Of a stretch of DNA of 64,000 nucleotides, positions 10,147 to 19,264 are shown in pieces. The first letter of the stretch is position 1. Every line of letters begins with the position of its first letter. The position numbers and the translations under genes were made by a program. The notes beneath the pieces are model-generated. The model did no database searches. It worked only from the letters and a program-made list of their open reading frames with translations, and was not told the DNA's origin. The stretch comes from Helicobacter labacensis (GTDB taxonomy: Bacteria > Campylobacterota > Campylobacteria > Campylobacterales > Helicobacteraceae). The stretch spans positions 1 to 64,000 of the forward strand of contig NZ_QXQQ01000004.1 in NCBI RefSeq assembly GCF_003660285.1. The letters are read 5' to 3'.

Positions 10147-11025
10147 ATGTCAAGCACGAGTCGCAAACTTTTAACCACCACCGCCTTTACACTCTTAAGC
10201 CTAGCCCCCTTGAGTGCGGAGCGCAATGGAGCCTTTGCCGCGGCGGGTTTCCAGTATTCTGATATGGCTAGCACCCCCATCACCAACTCCACAACTAATC
10301 CTAATGCGCTAGATCAAGATGTGCTGTGTAATATCAGCGGTCCAACTGCGTCCGCTCCGAAAAATTGCCAACAAAACCAACAGCAATTGCTTAGCACGCT
10401 TTTTAAAAACAAGGGCACTTATTCGGGCAACCTCTATGGGATGGATGTGCTAGTGGGTTACAAGCAGTTCTTTGGGAAGAAAAAGCGTTTTGGGTTGCGC
10501 TACTATGGCTTGTTTAGCGGGCAGGGAGGCAATTACAGGAGCGCGTTCTCCCCTGCTGTGTGGGGTTCTCTCTCTAATTATTTCTATGGCGCGGGTGTGG
10601 ATGTGCTATTGAACTTCTTTGAGAAAAAGGACTATGTAGTCGGGGTCTTTGGGGGCGCGATGATTGGGGGGAGTTCTTGGTCTATGGGGAATGGTCGCGT
10701 CCATGGGGGCTGTGTGGGGCAACAGTTCGCCAGTTCTGGGAGCTGGCAGATGATTTGCCAAAATGTGAACAAGCAACTCAAGGCTATGGCGGACAGCTAT
10801 AACCGCAATGGCAACACGGCGAGCTTTTCTAACAACTGGGTGCAGTTCATCTTTAACTTCGGGCTACGCGCCAATTTGAGTCAGCACAACGGGTTTGAAG
10901 TGGGCGTGCGCGTCCCTGTCATCAATGATCCCATCTTCAAACTCCATATCAAGGACAGCGTCAAGGTGGATTTTGCCTTCCGCCGTGTGATCGCCGTCTT
11001 TGCTAACTATGTCTACAACTTTTAA
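10147..11025 (+). CDS. Helicobacter outer membrane protein (Hop/Hof-like)
   Basis: Predicted outer membrane beta-barrel protein. A signal peptide covers residues 1-24 (ending LSAERNG). The body has alternating aromatic/hydrophobic strands with family phrases such as FGLRYYG and FGGAMIGGSSW, and it ends in YVYNF, a terminal aromatic residue as expected for a BAM substrate. Four cysteines probably form disulfides. AAGGAG lies four bases before the ATG. Its stop overlaps the ald stop by four bases in a perfect palindrome. The ligand or adhesion role is unknown. A shorter relative is encoded at 40397-41044. Confidence 0.85.
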   Translation: MSSTSRKLLTTTAFTLLSLAPLSAERNGAFAAAGFQYSDMASTPITNSTTNPNALDQDVLCNISGPTASAPKNCQQNQQQLLSTLFKNKGTYSGNLYGMDVLVGYKQFFGKKKRFGLRYYGLFSGQGGNYRSAFSPAVWGSLSNYFYGAGVDVLLNFFEKKDYVVGVFGGAMIGGSSWSMGNGRVHGGCVGQQFASSGSWQMICQNVNKQLKAMADSYNRNGNTASFSNNWVQFIFNFGLRANLSQHNGFEVGVRVPVINDPIFKLHIKDSVKVDFAFRRVIAVFANYVYNF

Positions 11026-12170
11026 AGTTGCTCTAGTACAGCATGGGGGGATTTAAAGGGCAAATTGAAAGCCCGCGCGATCCCCTCTTGGGTAAGATAG
11101 CCTTGATAGGCACTCAAGCCCCCTAGGGTGTTTGCCACGATGGGGGTGTTAGCCTGCAAAAATCCCTTTAAGCCATGTTGGAGAAAATAGAGCAAATAGG
11201 GCATGCTGGCATGGCTATAGGCGATCGAGCTACTTTTAGCCACCACACCGGGCATATTGGGCACGCCATAGTGCAAAAGCCCCTCTTGCAAGTAAAGCGG
11301 ATTAGAGTGGCTGGTTTGGCGGATGCTCTCCACACACCCGCCCAAATCGCAAGCTACATCGATCACCACCCCGCCCTTTTGCATCTTCTGTAAATGGCGT
11401 TTTAAAATCACTTTAGGCGTGGCTGTAGCGGTTTGTAACACCGCTCCCACAAGCCCTACCGCTCCCTCTAGGGCGTAGAGAATATTCTCCTCATTCACGC
11501 TCAACACTTCTAAATGGTGCAAATAGGTGTAGGGGTGATCTTGTAATTTGGCGTAATTGAGCTCTAGCACCACCACACGCGCCCCCATCAGACTCAACGC
11601 CCTAGCCGCCTCTAGCCCCACCACGCCCCCACCTACAACGACCACCTTAGCGCGCGCCTGCCCAGCCAACCCGCCTAACATCACTCCGAGCCCAAAGACC
11701 CCGGGCAAATGCTCTAAGCCTAGCAAATAATGTTGCACCAAATGCGCGGCTAATTGCCCAGCTAGCACACTCATAGGGGCTAAGATGGGGTAATTGTGCT
11801 TGGGACCCGCGATAGTTTCTGTGCAGATAGAGAGAATCTTTTTTTCTACCAACATGGAGGCTAGGGGTTTGTTATAAGCCAAATCCAAGTAACTAAATAA
11901 AGTCGCCCCCTCTTGTAAAAGCGCATACTCCTCCTCTAGGGGTTCTTTACATTTGACCACCACGCTTTGCGCCCATGCCTCTTGCTTGCTAACAAGGCGC
12001 GCCCCAGCGCGCGCGTAAGCCGTGTCCTCATACCCGCTTGACACCCCCGCCCCCTCCTGCACGCATAACTCTATGGGCGCGTTTTGGATAAGATAAGCCA
12101 CATCTTTTGGCACAAGTGCCACACGCGCCTCTAAATCCATGTTCTCTTTGGGTAAACCCACACTTAGCAT
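11022..12170 (-). CDS. ald: Alanine dehydrogenase
   Basis: NAD-dependent interconversion of L-alanine and pyruvate with ammonia. The N-terminal AlaDH/PNT domain starts VGLPKENMDLEARVAL, and the NAD-binding Rossmann motif is VVGGGVVGLEAARAL near residue 168. At 382 residues it is slightly longer than the usual 370. It is the last gene of a leftward operon after rocF (gap 10 bases). H. pylori keeps the same rocF-ald pair. Ammonia and amino-acid nitrogen handling is a plausible shared theme. Confidence 0.92.
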   Translation of the reverse strand: MLSVGLPKENMDLEARVALVPKDVAYLIQNAPIELCVQEGAGVSSGYEDTAYARAGARLVSKQEAWAQSVVVKCKEPLEEEYALLQEGATLFSYLDLAYNKPLASMLVEKKILSICTETIAGPKHNYPILAPMSVLAGQLAAHLVQHYLLGLEHLPGVFGLGVMLGGLAGQARAKVVVVGGGVVGLEAARALSLMGARVVVLELNYAKLQDHPYTYLHHLEVLSVNEENILYALEGAVGLVGAVLQTATATPKVILKRHLQKMQKGGVVIDVACDLGGCVESIRQTSHSNPLYLQEGLLHYGVPNMPGVVAKSSSIAYSHASMPYLLYFLQHGLKGFLQANTPIVANTLGGLSAYQGYLTQEGIARAFNLPFKSPHAVLEQL

Positions 12171-12180
12171 ACACCCCCCC

Positions 12181-13146
12181 CTAGCAATAACTACAGATTT
12201 TATTCGATCGCACCTTGGCGTTTTTGCACAAATGCTTAACCACGCTGTGGATAATCTCTAAGACCACCGGCGCGTCTTCTTGAATGCCCACTTGAGGGTT
12301 GTATTCGGTGATCTCTAGGGCGGCTAATTTGGGCGCAAAGCGTTTTAGGAGCAACACCAGCAAGGCTTTTAATTCTTCGGGGCGTAGCCCTCCATTTTCG
12401 CGCACCCCCGTAGAGTGGAAGAGTTTGCCATCCATGATGTCTAAATCTAAACTCAGATACACCAAGTCCACTTCTGCTAACGCCGCTTGCGCTTGGCGCA
12501 CACACCCCTCCATGTCCGCTTGGATGTCTGGCACTCTAAATAAAGGAATATGGTGCGTGGCAATCATGGCATCCTCGCTAGGCTCCGTGCTACGCACCCC
12601 AAAATACACCAAATGGCGCGGATCAAAGGCTTTTGCGCCCCCCTCTATGCCTAAGTGGCATAGTTGTTGCCAAAAGTGCTCTTCTCTAGCATTGAGTTGG
12701 TTATGCCCTGAGTGGACTTGGTTAATCAACATCCCCAAGGGCATGCCATGCAAATGCCCGGTATCGCTGTCATAAGCGGTGTGGATGTCCGCATGCGCGT
12801 CTAGGTATAGCACCCCGATGTTCTTATCTGGGTGCACTCCGCGCAAGGCTTGCAAAATCCCAAAGACATTGGCATGTTCTGAGCTCAAGATCAAGGGGAA
12901 ATTCTTGCTTTTAAACACCCCGTGCATTTTGGGGATCAAGGTGTCCCTACAAAAGACAAAGTAGTCTTCAAAATTCTTGGCGAATCTAAAGAAAGTGTCT
13001 AACAAACATTGCTTTTGGCGGATGAGCACCATGTGTTCGGTGATCTCAGGATAAGAGTCAATTAAAGCCCGCCTGAGCTCTTGCACGCCCTGATTGCTCC
13101 CTTGCTTAGAAGCCCCTAACTCTGCTGCCAAACTCACTAAAATCAT
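12181..13146 (-). CDS. rocF: Arginase
   Basis: Hydrolyses arginine to ornithine and urea, feeding urease in gastric Helicobacter. Metal-binding motifs are visible: DAHAD near residue 123, and DLDIMDG with the following Asp near residue 245. The start is placed at the ATG whose product begins MILVSLAAELG, as in H. pylori RocF, with GGAGAACAG just upstream. The frame stays open 24 codons further but without such a site. Length is 321 residues, close to the 322 of H. pylori. It lies between actP and ald in one leftward operon. Confidence 0.95.
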   Translation of the reverse strand: MILVSLAAELGASKQGSNQGVQELRRALIDSYPEITEHMVLIRQKQCLLDTFFRFAKNFEDYFVFCRDTLIPKMHGVFKSKNFPLILSSEHANVFGILQALRGVHPDKNIGVLYLDAHADIHTAYDSDTGHLHGMPLGMLINQVHSGHNQLNAREEHFWQQLCHLGIEGGAKAFDPRHLVYFGVRSTEPSEDAMIATHHIPLFRVPDIQADMEGCVRQAQAALAEVDLVYLSLDLDIMDGKLFHSTGVRENGGLRPEELKALLVLLLKRFAPKLAALEITEYNPQVGIQEDAPVVLEIIHSVVKHLCKNAKVRSNKICSYC

Positions 13147-13156
13147 CTGTTCTCCT

Positions 13157-14815
13157 TTAATGTGCGCTCGCGCTTGAAATGCCAATCCCGCTTTGGGCGC
13201 GAAAATCCTGCGCGCCAAAGCCCGCTTTATCTATTTGTGCCCTAGGACTTTTGTCCGCCTTAGAAATAAGATAAATAAGAATAAAAGTCAAGGGCATAGA
13301 AAAAAGAGCAGGGTGATCATAGGGGAAGATCGCTTGAGCATGCCCTAGACTTTTCACCCAAATGCTAGGGCTGAGCACCACCATGCACACCACAGCCAGC
13401 CAGCCAACCAGCCCGCCCCAAAACGCCCCCCTAGTGGTGAGATTTTTCCAATAAATGCTCAAAAAGAGAATGGGAAAATTCACGCTAGCGGCAATCCCAA
13501 AAGCTAAGCCTACCATGAAAGCCACATTTTGGTTTTCAAACACCAAGCCTAGCACGATAGCCAAAACCCCTAAACCAATAGTCGCGCCCTTAGTAACGCG
13601 CATTTCTAATTTGGGATCGCACACCCCTCCTTTAAAGGCATGCACGAAGAGATCATGGCTAATAGCCCCTGCCCCTGAGATGGCTAGCCCTGATACTACG
13701 GCTAAAATCGTAGCAAAAGCCACCGCGCTAATAAAGCCCAAAAACACATCGCCCCCCACGACCCCGGCTAAATTAATGGCGACCATGTTTTTCACCCCAT
13801 TATAAACCCCATTAGGACCTACAAATTGCGGGTGGGCATAGAGCAGGGCGATCGCCCCAAAGCCAATAATGAAAGTCAAAATGTAGAAATACCCAATGAA
13901 ACCTGTCGCATAAAAGACCGATTTACGCGCCTCTTTAGCGTCTTTGACCGTGAAAAAGCGCATCAAAATATGGGGCAATCCGGCCGTGCCAAACATGAGG
14001 GCGAGCCCTAGAGAGATCGCCGCGGTGGTGTTGGGTAAAAAGGTGCCCGGAGCCATGATTGCCTCGCCCTTAGGGTGGTGCTTGATCGCTTGGGCGAAGT
14101 AGTAGCTTAGATCAAATTTGGTGAGATACAAGATCATGATCGCCATAAAGGACGCGCCAAAGAGCAATAAGATCGCCTTGATAATCTGCACCCAAGTGGT
14201 GGCGTGCATGCCCCCAAAGGCGACATAACAAATCATCAAAATCCCTACCAAGATCACCGCCACGCTGTAGGGCAGTCCAAAGAGCAGTTGAATCAACTGC
14301 CCCGCACCCACCATTTGGGCGATGAGATAGAAGACCACCACACTCAAAGCGGAGATCGCTGAAATCACGCGGATAGGTTTGGCTTCTAAGCGGTAAGCCG
14401 TGATGTCTGCAAAGGTGAATTTGCCTAGATTGCGAAACTTTTCCGCGATCAAAAACAAGATAATGGGCCAACCCACCAAAAAGCCTACCGAATAAATCAG
14501 CCCATCAAAGCCGTTGGTAAAGACTAGAGCCGTGATCCCTAGAAAACTTGCCGCGCTCATGTAATCCCCAGCGATGGCGATCCCATTTTGTAGCCCGGTG
14601 ATACTCCCCCCAGCGGTGTAAAACCCGCTCGCGCTCTGACTCTTCTTGCTAGAAAAATAGGTGATACACAGAGTGCTCAGCACAAAGATCACAAACATAG
14701 ACACCGCAATGGGGTTAAATTTTTGCGTGCTCACAGGCATGGATTCTAAGCTAGCTCCCCACAACCCCTCCACCCCTAAAAGCGCGATAAGAATGGCTAA
14801 ATTAATGCGCGCCAT
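13157..14815 (-). CDS. actP: Cation/acetate symporter ActP (SSS family)
   Basis: Sodium:solute symporter predicted to import acetate or a related short monocarboxylate. A cleavable signal-like segment (residues 1-20) precedes about 13 membrane helices. Typical blocks include [10 protein letters not shown] near residue 85 and FADITAYR near residue 135. The ATG at 14815 is chosen because GAGGAG lies nine bases upstream and it overlaps the DUF485 gene, as is usual for yjcH-actP pairs. The gene is followed 10 bases later by rocF. Acetate uptake next to alanine dehydrogenase and arginase suggests a carbon/nitrogen salvage operon, which is inference. Confidence 0.92.
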   Translation of the reverse strand: MARINLAILIALLGVEGLWGASLESMPVSTQKFNPIAVSMFVIFVLSTLCITYFSSKKSQSASGFYTAGGSITGLQNGIAIAGDYMSAASFLGITALVFTNGFDGLIYSVGFLVGWPIILFLIAEKFRNLGKFTFADITAYRLEAKPIRVISAISALSVVVFYLIAQMVGAGQLIQLLFGLPYSVAVILVGILMICYVAFGGMHATTWVQIIKAILLLFGASFMAIMILYLTKFDLSYYFAQAIKHHPKGEAIMAPGTFLPNTTAAISLGLALMFGTAGLPHILMRFFTVKDAKEARKSVFYATGFIGYFYILTFIIGFGAIALLYAHPQFVGPNGVYNGVKNMVAINLAGVVGGDVFLGFISAVAFATILAVVSGLAISGAGAISHDLFVHAFKGGVCDPKLEMRVTKGATIGLGVLAIVLGLVFENQNVAFMVGLAFGIAASVNFPILFLSIYWKNLTTRGAFWGGLVGWLAVVCMVVLSPSIWVKSLGHAQAIFPYDHPALFSMPLTFILIYLISKADKSPRAQIDKAGFGAQDFRAQSGIGISSASAH

Positions 14816-15137
14816 GTTGCATCTCCTCAAGCGCACCACTAGATTTTAATTGCTTTAAAATCTCAGCTTGGGTGCGATCAAAATGCTCATTGGCTAGAAA
14901 AGTATAAAGCCCTGTGAGCACGATACACAGCACGATGAGGAAAACCCCAGCGATGATCCCCAAAGTGATGGCACTTGGACCTAAGCGGTAACCTAACACC
15001 TGCGGGAATAACCCAATGCCCAGCACAAAGGCGTAATAACACACAAAGACCACAATGGACAACCCCCAACAGACCTTGTTGCGCAAACACACAAACTCCT
15101 TAAACGCTTGGATGGATTTTTGGTAGGCTTCTGGCAT
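14802..15137 (-). CDS. DUF485 membrane protein (YjcH-like)
   Basis: Small inner membrane protein with two helices (about residues 25-48 and 58-85), of the DUF485 family that sits upstream of ActP in many bacteria. It is probably an accessory or stabilising partner of the symporter. It is the first gene of the DUF485-actP-rocF-ald operon. AAGGAG precedes the ATG, and a possible -10 (TAAAAT on the minus strand) lies near 15169-15175. Its end overlaps actP by 14 bases. Confidence 0.88.
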   Translation of the reverse strand: MPEAYQKSIQAFKEFVCLRNKVCWGLSIVVFVCYYAFVLGIGLFPQVLGYRLGPSAITLGIIAGVFLIVLCIVLTGLYTFLANEHFDRTQAEILKQLKSSGALEEMQHGAH

Positions 15138-15283
15138 TAGCCACTCCTTATATTGAGATATAAAGCCATTTTACACGCAATTAAAGATAGCAAAGATTTT
15201 TAAGGAGTTTCCTCCACTGGAAGCCAAAAAGTGCTGTAGATTTTGGTAACGCCTAGGAGGCGCGCGATCGCGCCCTTGGGGTT

Positions 15284-15556
15284 TTAGGGGAGTAGAGATT
15301 TAAACCAAGCAGGACGGGAGTCTTGGGAGCTGGGCGCGCGCTGTTCGATCACGCGTTTTTGTTCGCGCACTTCCTCATGCACCTCTTTGATATCGCCCTT
15401 TTGGTAAGTGCGTTTGACTTTCACGCTCACGCTTTCGTGGATGATGACAGCACCCTCTGTGGGCTGGCTAAATCCCATAAACCCAAAGGAAACCGCACTA
15501 GGGGTTTGATTGACCTCTGGGTCTTGCTCGATTCGTGCAGGTGTTTTATCTTCCAT
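15284..15556 (-). CDS. Small hypothetical protein (90 aa)
   Basis: Unrecognised. It is a hydrophilic protein with no signal peptide or membrane helix and a central beta-like segment (about residues 35-65: VIIHESVSVKVKRTY), ending FKSLLP. A strong ribosome site (AAAGGAG, four bases from ATG) supports it. It stands alone between the acetate operon and the cytochrome genes, all on the minus strand. A GC hairpin at 15259-15274 follows its stop. Confidence 0.6.
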   Translation of the reverse strand: MEDKTPARIEQDPEVNQTPSAVSFGFMGFSQPTEGAVIIHESVSVKVKRTYQKGDIKEVHEEVREQKRVIEQRAPSSQDSRPAWFKSLLP

Positions 15557-15623
15557 GCGACTCCTTTAGTGGTGTTTAGAGCTCAATGCTAGCCTCCCCA
15601 ACTTAAGGGGGGCTTACACCGCG

Positions 15624-17000
15624 CTAGTCCTCAATTTGGTTGGTTTTCAAGCGCTTGGCGTAAATTTTACGCAACTTTCTAATGTCTTGCTGGACCTCAA
15701 ACACCCCATGCCAGTGGGAGTAATCTGGTCCGCCCATGATCCCACCTTGGCGCATACGGCGACCCTCATGGTGCCAGAGGTGATACATGACATTTTGGAA
15801 GTCATCAGCCCACATGTCCTTGCCTAATAAATGCTTCTTGGCTAATTCTTCCTTCATCTTCACCGCCTCTTTCCAATACTCGTTGTAGAGCAAGATATTC
15901 TTATCAGCCATGAGGAAGAAGTTGTCAATGTGGGTGGAGTTGTGGCAGTCTATACAGCCCGCTTTCATTTCCGCGCGCGCGGCTTCTGGACCCTTAGGGT
16001 TGCCCGCCAAAGGATTGCCATGCGTGAGTTTGTAACCATCTTTGTAGGCATCGCTGGCGGTTTCATACCCTCCCGTTCTAAGCTTGCTCAAAGGCAAGAA
16101 GAGATTCCATTTTAAACGGCGGCTCACATTGTGGGTTACCGCGCTCTTAGAATTGCCACTCATATGGCATGTCGCGCAAGTGGGGGCTCTAAAGTCGGGC
16201 ACTTTCCAAGTCCCGGGCGCGGCATCAAAATTCCAGCTATTCCCCTCAGCGTTGAAAATGTGCCCATGCATGGAGTTGTCATAAATCTCAATATCGGGGT
16301 GATCAGGACCTAAGTGGCAACTTGCGCAGGCGGCAGGTTTTCTAGCCTCTGCTAGGCTGAATTTATGCGCGCTGTGGCAACTCGCACAATTACCCACTGA
16401 GCCATCAGGGAAGGCTGTGCCAATGCCATAGGTGGGCCAAGTTTCTGGGGTGGGTCGTCTGTTCTTGTCTAATTTGATAATAGAGCCATGGCATTGGATA
16501 CACCCAGTGGCTTCAGGGGCATGTTTTAAATCCGGATGCCCTCTGCCTTCCACAAGCTCCATTAAATCACGCATACTCGCCTTAGACCACACCTGCACAG
16601 CACCCCTCACATGCCCGCTATGTCTAAACTCTGTAGTTTCTTTTTCATGGCACTTCCCGCAAGTGTTGGTGGAGACTAACACAGAAATGGGCATTTTAGA
16701 GCCTTCATGCCCATCTCTTGTGAGCATGGGGCTATCTCTAGTAACCCCATGGCAGTCAATACAGCTCACCCCCGCATGGGCATGCCGACTCATCCTCCAA
16801 TCGGCTACAATGCCCGGGGTTTTCTTGGCATGGCATTCAATACAGCCCTTAGCCTCCGCTTTCATGTCCCTGAAAGTTTTCAAGGGTAATTGCACATCCA
16901 TGGCGTTGTCCACACTCGTGCCCCCCCCTTGGTGTGCGCCCAAGCCCACCACGCCCAAGCCCACCACAAGCCCCCATCGCAACAACAAGCCTCTTAACAT
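15624..17000 (-). CDS. Octaheme cytochrome c, epsilonproteobacterial Hao type
   Basis: Periplasmic multiheme cytochrome. A signal peptide covers residues 1-22. Eight CXXCH haem motifs can be counted (CIECH, CIDCH, CGKCH, CIQCH, two CASCH, CATCH, CIDCH), matching the hydroxylamine oxidoreductase-like family. In Campylobacterota these enzymes are thought to act as reductases of nitrite or hydroxylamine. The adjacent tetraheme NapC/NrfH-type gene is the expected quinol-side electron donor. AAAGGAGG precedes the ATG. A run of eight G (coding strand) lies at 16921-16928, just after the signal peptide. Substrate direction is not readable from sequence. Confidence 0.85.
   Translation of the reverse strand: MLRGLLLRWGLVVGLGVVGLGAHQGGGTSVDNAMDVQLPLKTFRDMKAEAKGCIECHAKKTPGIVADWRMSRHAHAGVSCIDCHGVTRDSPMLTRDGHEGSKMPISVLVSTNTCGKCHEKETTEFRHSGHVRGAVQVWSKASMRDLMELVEGRGHPDLKHAPEATGCIQCHGSIIKLDKNRRPTPETWPTYGIGTAFPDGSVGNCASCHSAHKFSLAEARKPAACASCHLGPDHPDIEIYDNSMHGHIFNAEGNSWNFDAAPGTWKVPDFRAPTCATCHMSGNSKSAVTHNVSRRLKWNLFLPLSKLRTGGYETASDAYKDGYKLTHGNPLAGNPKGPEAARAEMKAGCIDCHNSTHIDNFFLMADKNILLYNEYWKEAVKMKEELAKKHLLGKDMWADDFQNVMYHLWHHEGRRMRQGGIMGGPDYSHWHGVFEVQQDIRKLRKIYAKRLKTNQIED
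16921..16928. repeat. Homopolymer of eight (G8 on the coding strand) in the hao gene
   Basis: Encodes Gln-Gly-Gly-Gly-Thr just after the predicted signal peptide cleavage site. In frame at present. A one-base slip would truncate the cytochrome near residue 30, so it is a potential on/off site. Switching itself is inference. Confidence 0.6.
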
Positions 17001-17031
17001 ACTGCCTCCTTTGCACGAATTTTAGACATCT

Positions 17032-17658
17032 TCACTCCTTGATCGCCTCTTTAATTTGGCGCGCTTGCTCCATTACAAACTCCCTAGGGTAGGGCTGGTA
17101 ATGATCTTTGAGATACTCCCTTAGGTGTAGACCCAAATTCTTATGCCCCACCTCATCTATATGGCACTCCACACATTTTTTATGGCTAAGCCCCTCAAAA
17201 TAATCGCGATGGGGCAAAAAGGACTTCATATTGGACGCGCTAGCGCGCATCAAATTGTCATGGCAATGCAAGCAGCCCGAATCAAAGACATATTCACTAG
17301 CGCGGCGGCGGTTTTTCTCCCAATCAAACTTCTTAGGGTCTTTGAGGGTGTTGCCATAGACATCTTCTATCCCTAAAATTGTTTTGCTCACAAAGTAATG
17401 CACCACATTGTCATGGGGCAAGTGGCAATCCACACATCTAGCCTTAAAACCCACATGGTTATGCCCCCCATGCCTGTCTGCGTGGTAGGCTTCTAATTCG
17501 GGGGTCATGATGTGGCAAATCCCACAGAATTTATCATCAGCCGTCCACTCCACCGCCTGCACGGTCAACACACTCAAAAACACCCCCAACACACACCCCC
17601 CCACAAAAATCCAAAACACAAAATACTTCTTGCTTTTGAGAGTTTCTAACACATTCAT
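17032..17658 (-). CDS. Tetraheme cytochrome c, NapC/NirT/NrfH family (HaoC-like)
   Basis: Membrane-anchored quinol dehydrogenase predicted to pass electrons from menaquinol to the octaheme protein. One N-terminal membrane helix (about residues 12-35) is followed by four CXXCH motifs (CGICH, CVDCH, CLHCH, CVECH). The start is put at the ATG beginning MNVLETL because GCGAGGG lies just upstream. An earlier ATG at 17691 adds 11 residues without a clear ribosome site. It ends 31 bases before the octaheme gene, in the same direction, so the two form a small operon. Confidence 0.87.
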   Translation of the reverse strand: MNVLETLKSKKYFVFWIFVGGCVLGVFLSVLTVQAVEWTADDKFCGICHIMTPELEAYHADRHGGHNHVGFKARCVDCHLPHDNVVHYFVSKTILGIEDVYGNTLKDPKKFDWEKNRRRASEYVFDSGCLHCHDNLMRASASNMKSFLPHRDYFEGLSHKKCVECHIDEVGHKNLGLHLREYLKDHYQPYPREFVMEQARQIKEAIKE

Positions 17659-17776
17659 GATGCCCTCGCCAATAACAATGCTAGGGATCATACAGAGTAA
17701 AATTAACTAAAGATATAACCAAAGAGCTAATTTTGCAAGCAAACTAGATAAAAAGTTTATTCCCCCGCCTTTTATC

Positions 17777-19165
17777 TTAAAAATGTGGCACCATAAAGAA
17801 GGTTTTTTGTTCCAAAACGATATTGGGATCGTCCATGCTATAGGCTTTGATGGTGATGGGGAGAATCCCGCGCTTGGCTTGGGTAACATTGTGCGCCATG
17901 TAGGCTTGCTTGGCTTTTTCTATGGGCATGCGCAAGATCACCACAACTTTAAGCTTGCCCTGTGGTTCAATGTTAAGCGTGCCGGTGGGGCGTAAGATAC
18001 TCACATTGGGATCGTCTATATTGAAGGTGTAGGCATGGGGCTTGGAGCTAGTGTTTTGGAACAAAAACAAATAGCTATTGTCCACAAACTTGCCATGCAG
18101 GGCATACAGCTGCCCCCCATGCGTGATGTCTAAATGCATGCTAGCCTTATTGAGCGCGCCCACCACCAGCGCGCCTACCACGATTAACAACACCCCCACA
18201 TAGGCTACAGTCTTGGTCCGCCATAACTTCACGGGGGTTTTTGTGGCTTGCGCTTGGCTTGAGGACCAGTTAATGAGGCTTTTTTTACCCAGTTTGCCCA
18301 TGGTGATTGTGCACGCGTCCACGCATTCTAGGCAGTTAATGCATTCTAATTGCATGCCCTTGCGGATGTCAATATGTGTCGGGCACACGAGCACGCAGTG
18401 GTTGCAACTCACGCATTCGTTTCTAGGGCTACGCTTTTGGGGTAAGAGGGGGATTTTCACATCGGATTCATCATAGATCGCCCCCCCGCGGCGCGTGTCG
18501 TAAATGGGGTTTAGAGTATGCTCATCAAAGAGCACACTTTGCACGCGCGCATAGGGGCATAGATAGATACAAAAGCGCTCTTGCACCCAAGCGATGTCTA
18601 AGAACACAATCGCGCTTAAAGCCACCCAAATCCCCAATAACAAGGCGTGATCTTGGGGGTTAGCCAGGGAGGCAAAAAACTCTAGGGGCGGGACAAAATA
18701 AAAGAGCAACACCGCCATAGAGGCTAGGGGGATGGGGGCAAAGAGAATCAGGGCTAGGACCTTTTTGAGCTTATTAGCCATCGTGGGGGGTGTGGGGCGT
18801 TGTTTATTGGCGATTTTGGCATGCAAACCTAATAACTTGGTTTCAATGAGATCGCGCAAGATTGTCCTAAAGATCGTCTGAGGGCAACCCCAGCCACACC
18901 ACACCCGCCCCAGCATGGAGGTGATAAAAAAGATAAAGATGAATAAAAAGATCACCAAGAAGGGCAATAAATACATCTCTTGGGCGCTGTAAATCTTGCC
19001 TAATAGGTGGATCTGGTGGTGCTCAAAAGAGATCAAGAAAATTTGCCCATCGCCCACATGGATAAAGGGGATGAGAATAGATAAAAGGCTGATACACACA
19101 TAACCCCAATAGCGCTTAAAACGCCATGAGCGGCTAAAGGGAATCTTCTTAGCAGAGGGAGGCAT
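17777..19165 (-). CDS. ccoG: Cytochrome c oxidase accessory protein CcoG
   Basis: Membrane iron-sulfur protein of the CcoG/RdxA/FixG family, needed for assembly of cbb3-type oxidase through copper handling. About five membrane helices are seen, with CGWGCPQ near residue 95 and two ferredoxin clusters (CVSCNHCVLVCP and CINCLECVDAC, near residues 250-285). The C-terminal part is a periplasmic Ig-like domain. The start is placed at the ATG for MPPSAKK, with AAGGA eight bases upstream; ATGs 9 bases and 39 bases further up are alternatives. The gene lies next to the multiheme cytochromes but ccoNOPQ is not in the window. Confidence 0.9.
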   Translation of the reverse strand: MPPSAKKIPFSRSWRFKRYWGYVCISLLSILIPFIHVGDGQIFLISFEHHQIHLLGKIYSAQEMYLLPFLVIFLFIFIFFITSMLGRVWCGWGCPQTIFRTILRDLIETKLLGLHAKIANKQRPTPPTMANKLKKVLALILFAPIPLASMAVLLFYFVPPLEFFASLANPQDHALLLGIWVALSAIVFLDIAWVQERFCIYLCPYARVQSVLFDEHTLNPIYDTRRGGAIYDESDVKIPLLPQKRSPRNECVSCNHCVLVCPTHIDIRKGMQLECINCLECVDACTITMGKLGKKSLINWSSSQAQATKTPVKLWRTKTVAYVGVLLIVVGALVVGALNKASMHLDITHGGQLYALHGKFVDNSYLFLFQNTSSKPHAYTFNIDDPNVSILRPTGTLNIEPQGKLKVVVILRMPIEKAKQAYMAHNVTQAKRGILPITIKAYSMDDPNIVLEQKTFFMVPHF

Positions 19166-19239
19166 GCTTGGCATCCTTGAGAGTAAATAGCCCCATGCTA
19201 GCAAAGTTTGTTTAAGGGGGTTTAAACGCGCAAACGCGC

Positions 19240-19245
19240 TATAAT
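19240..19245 (+). promoter_or_regulatory. -10 box of guaA
   Basis: TATAAT 20 bases before the guaA ATG, with AAAAAGG as ribosome site at 19252-19258. The implied leader is only about a dozen bases. Confidence 0.6.
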
Positions 19246-19264
19246 AGCCCTAAAAAGGCAAAAA

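Noticed and set aside
11010-11036. Palindrome at the convergent ends of the Hop-like gene and ald as a bidirectional terminator
   Set aside because: CAACTTTTAAAGTTG is AT-rich and too weak as a stem; it mostly reflects the overlapping stop codons.
15259-15274. GGCGCG/CGCGCC hairpin as terminator of the 90-residue gene
   Set aside because: No U run follows on the minus strand; kept only as a remark.
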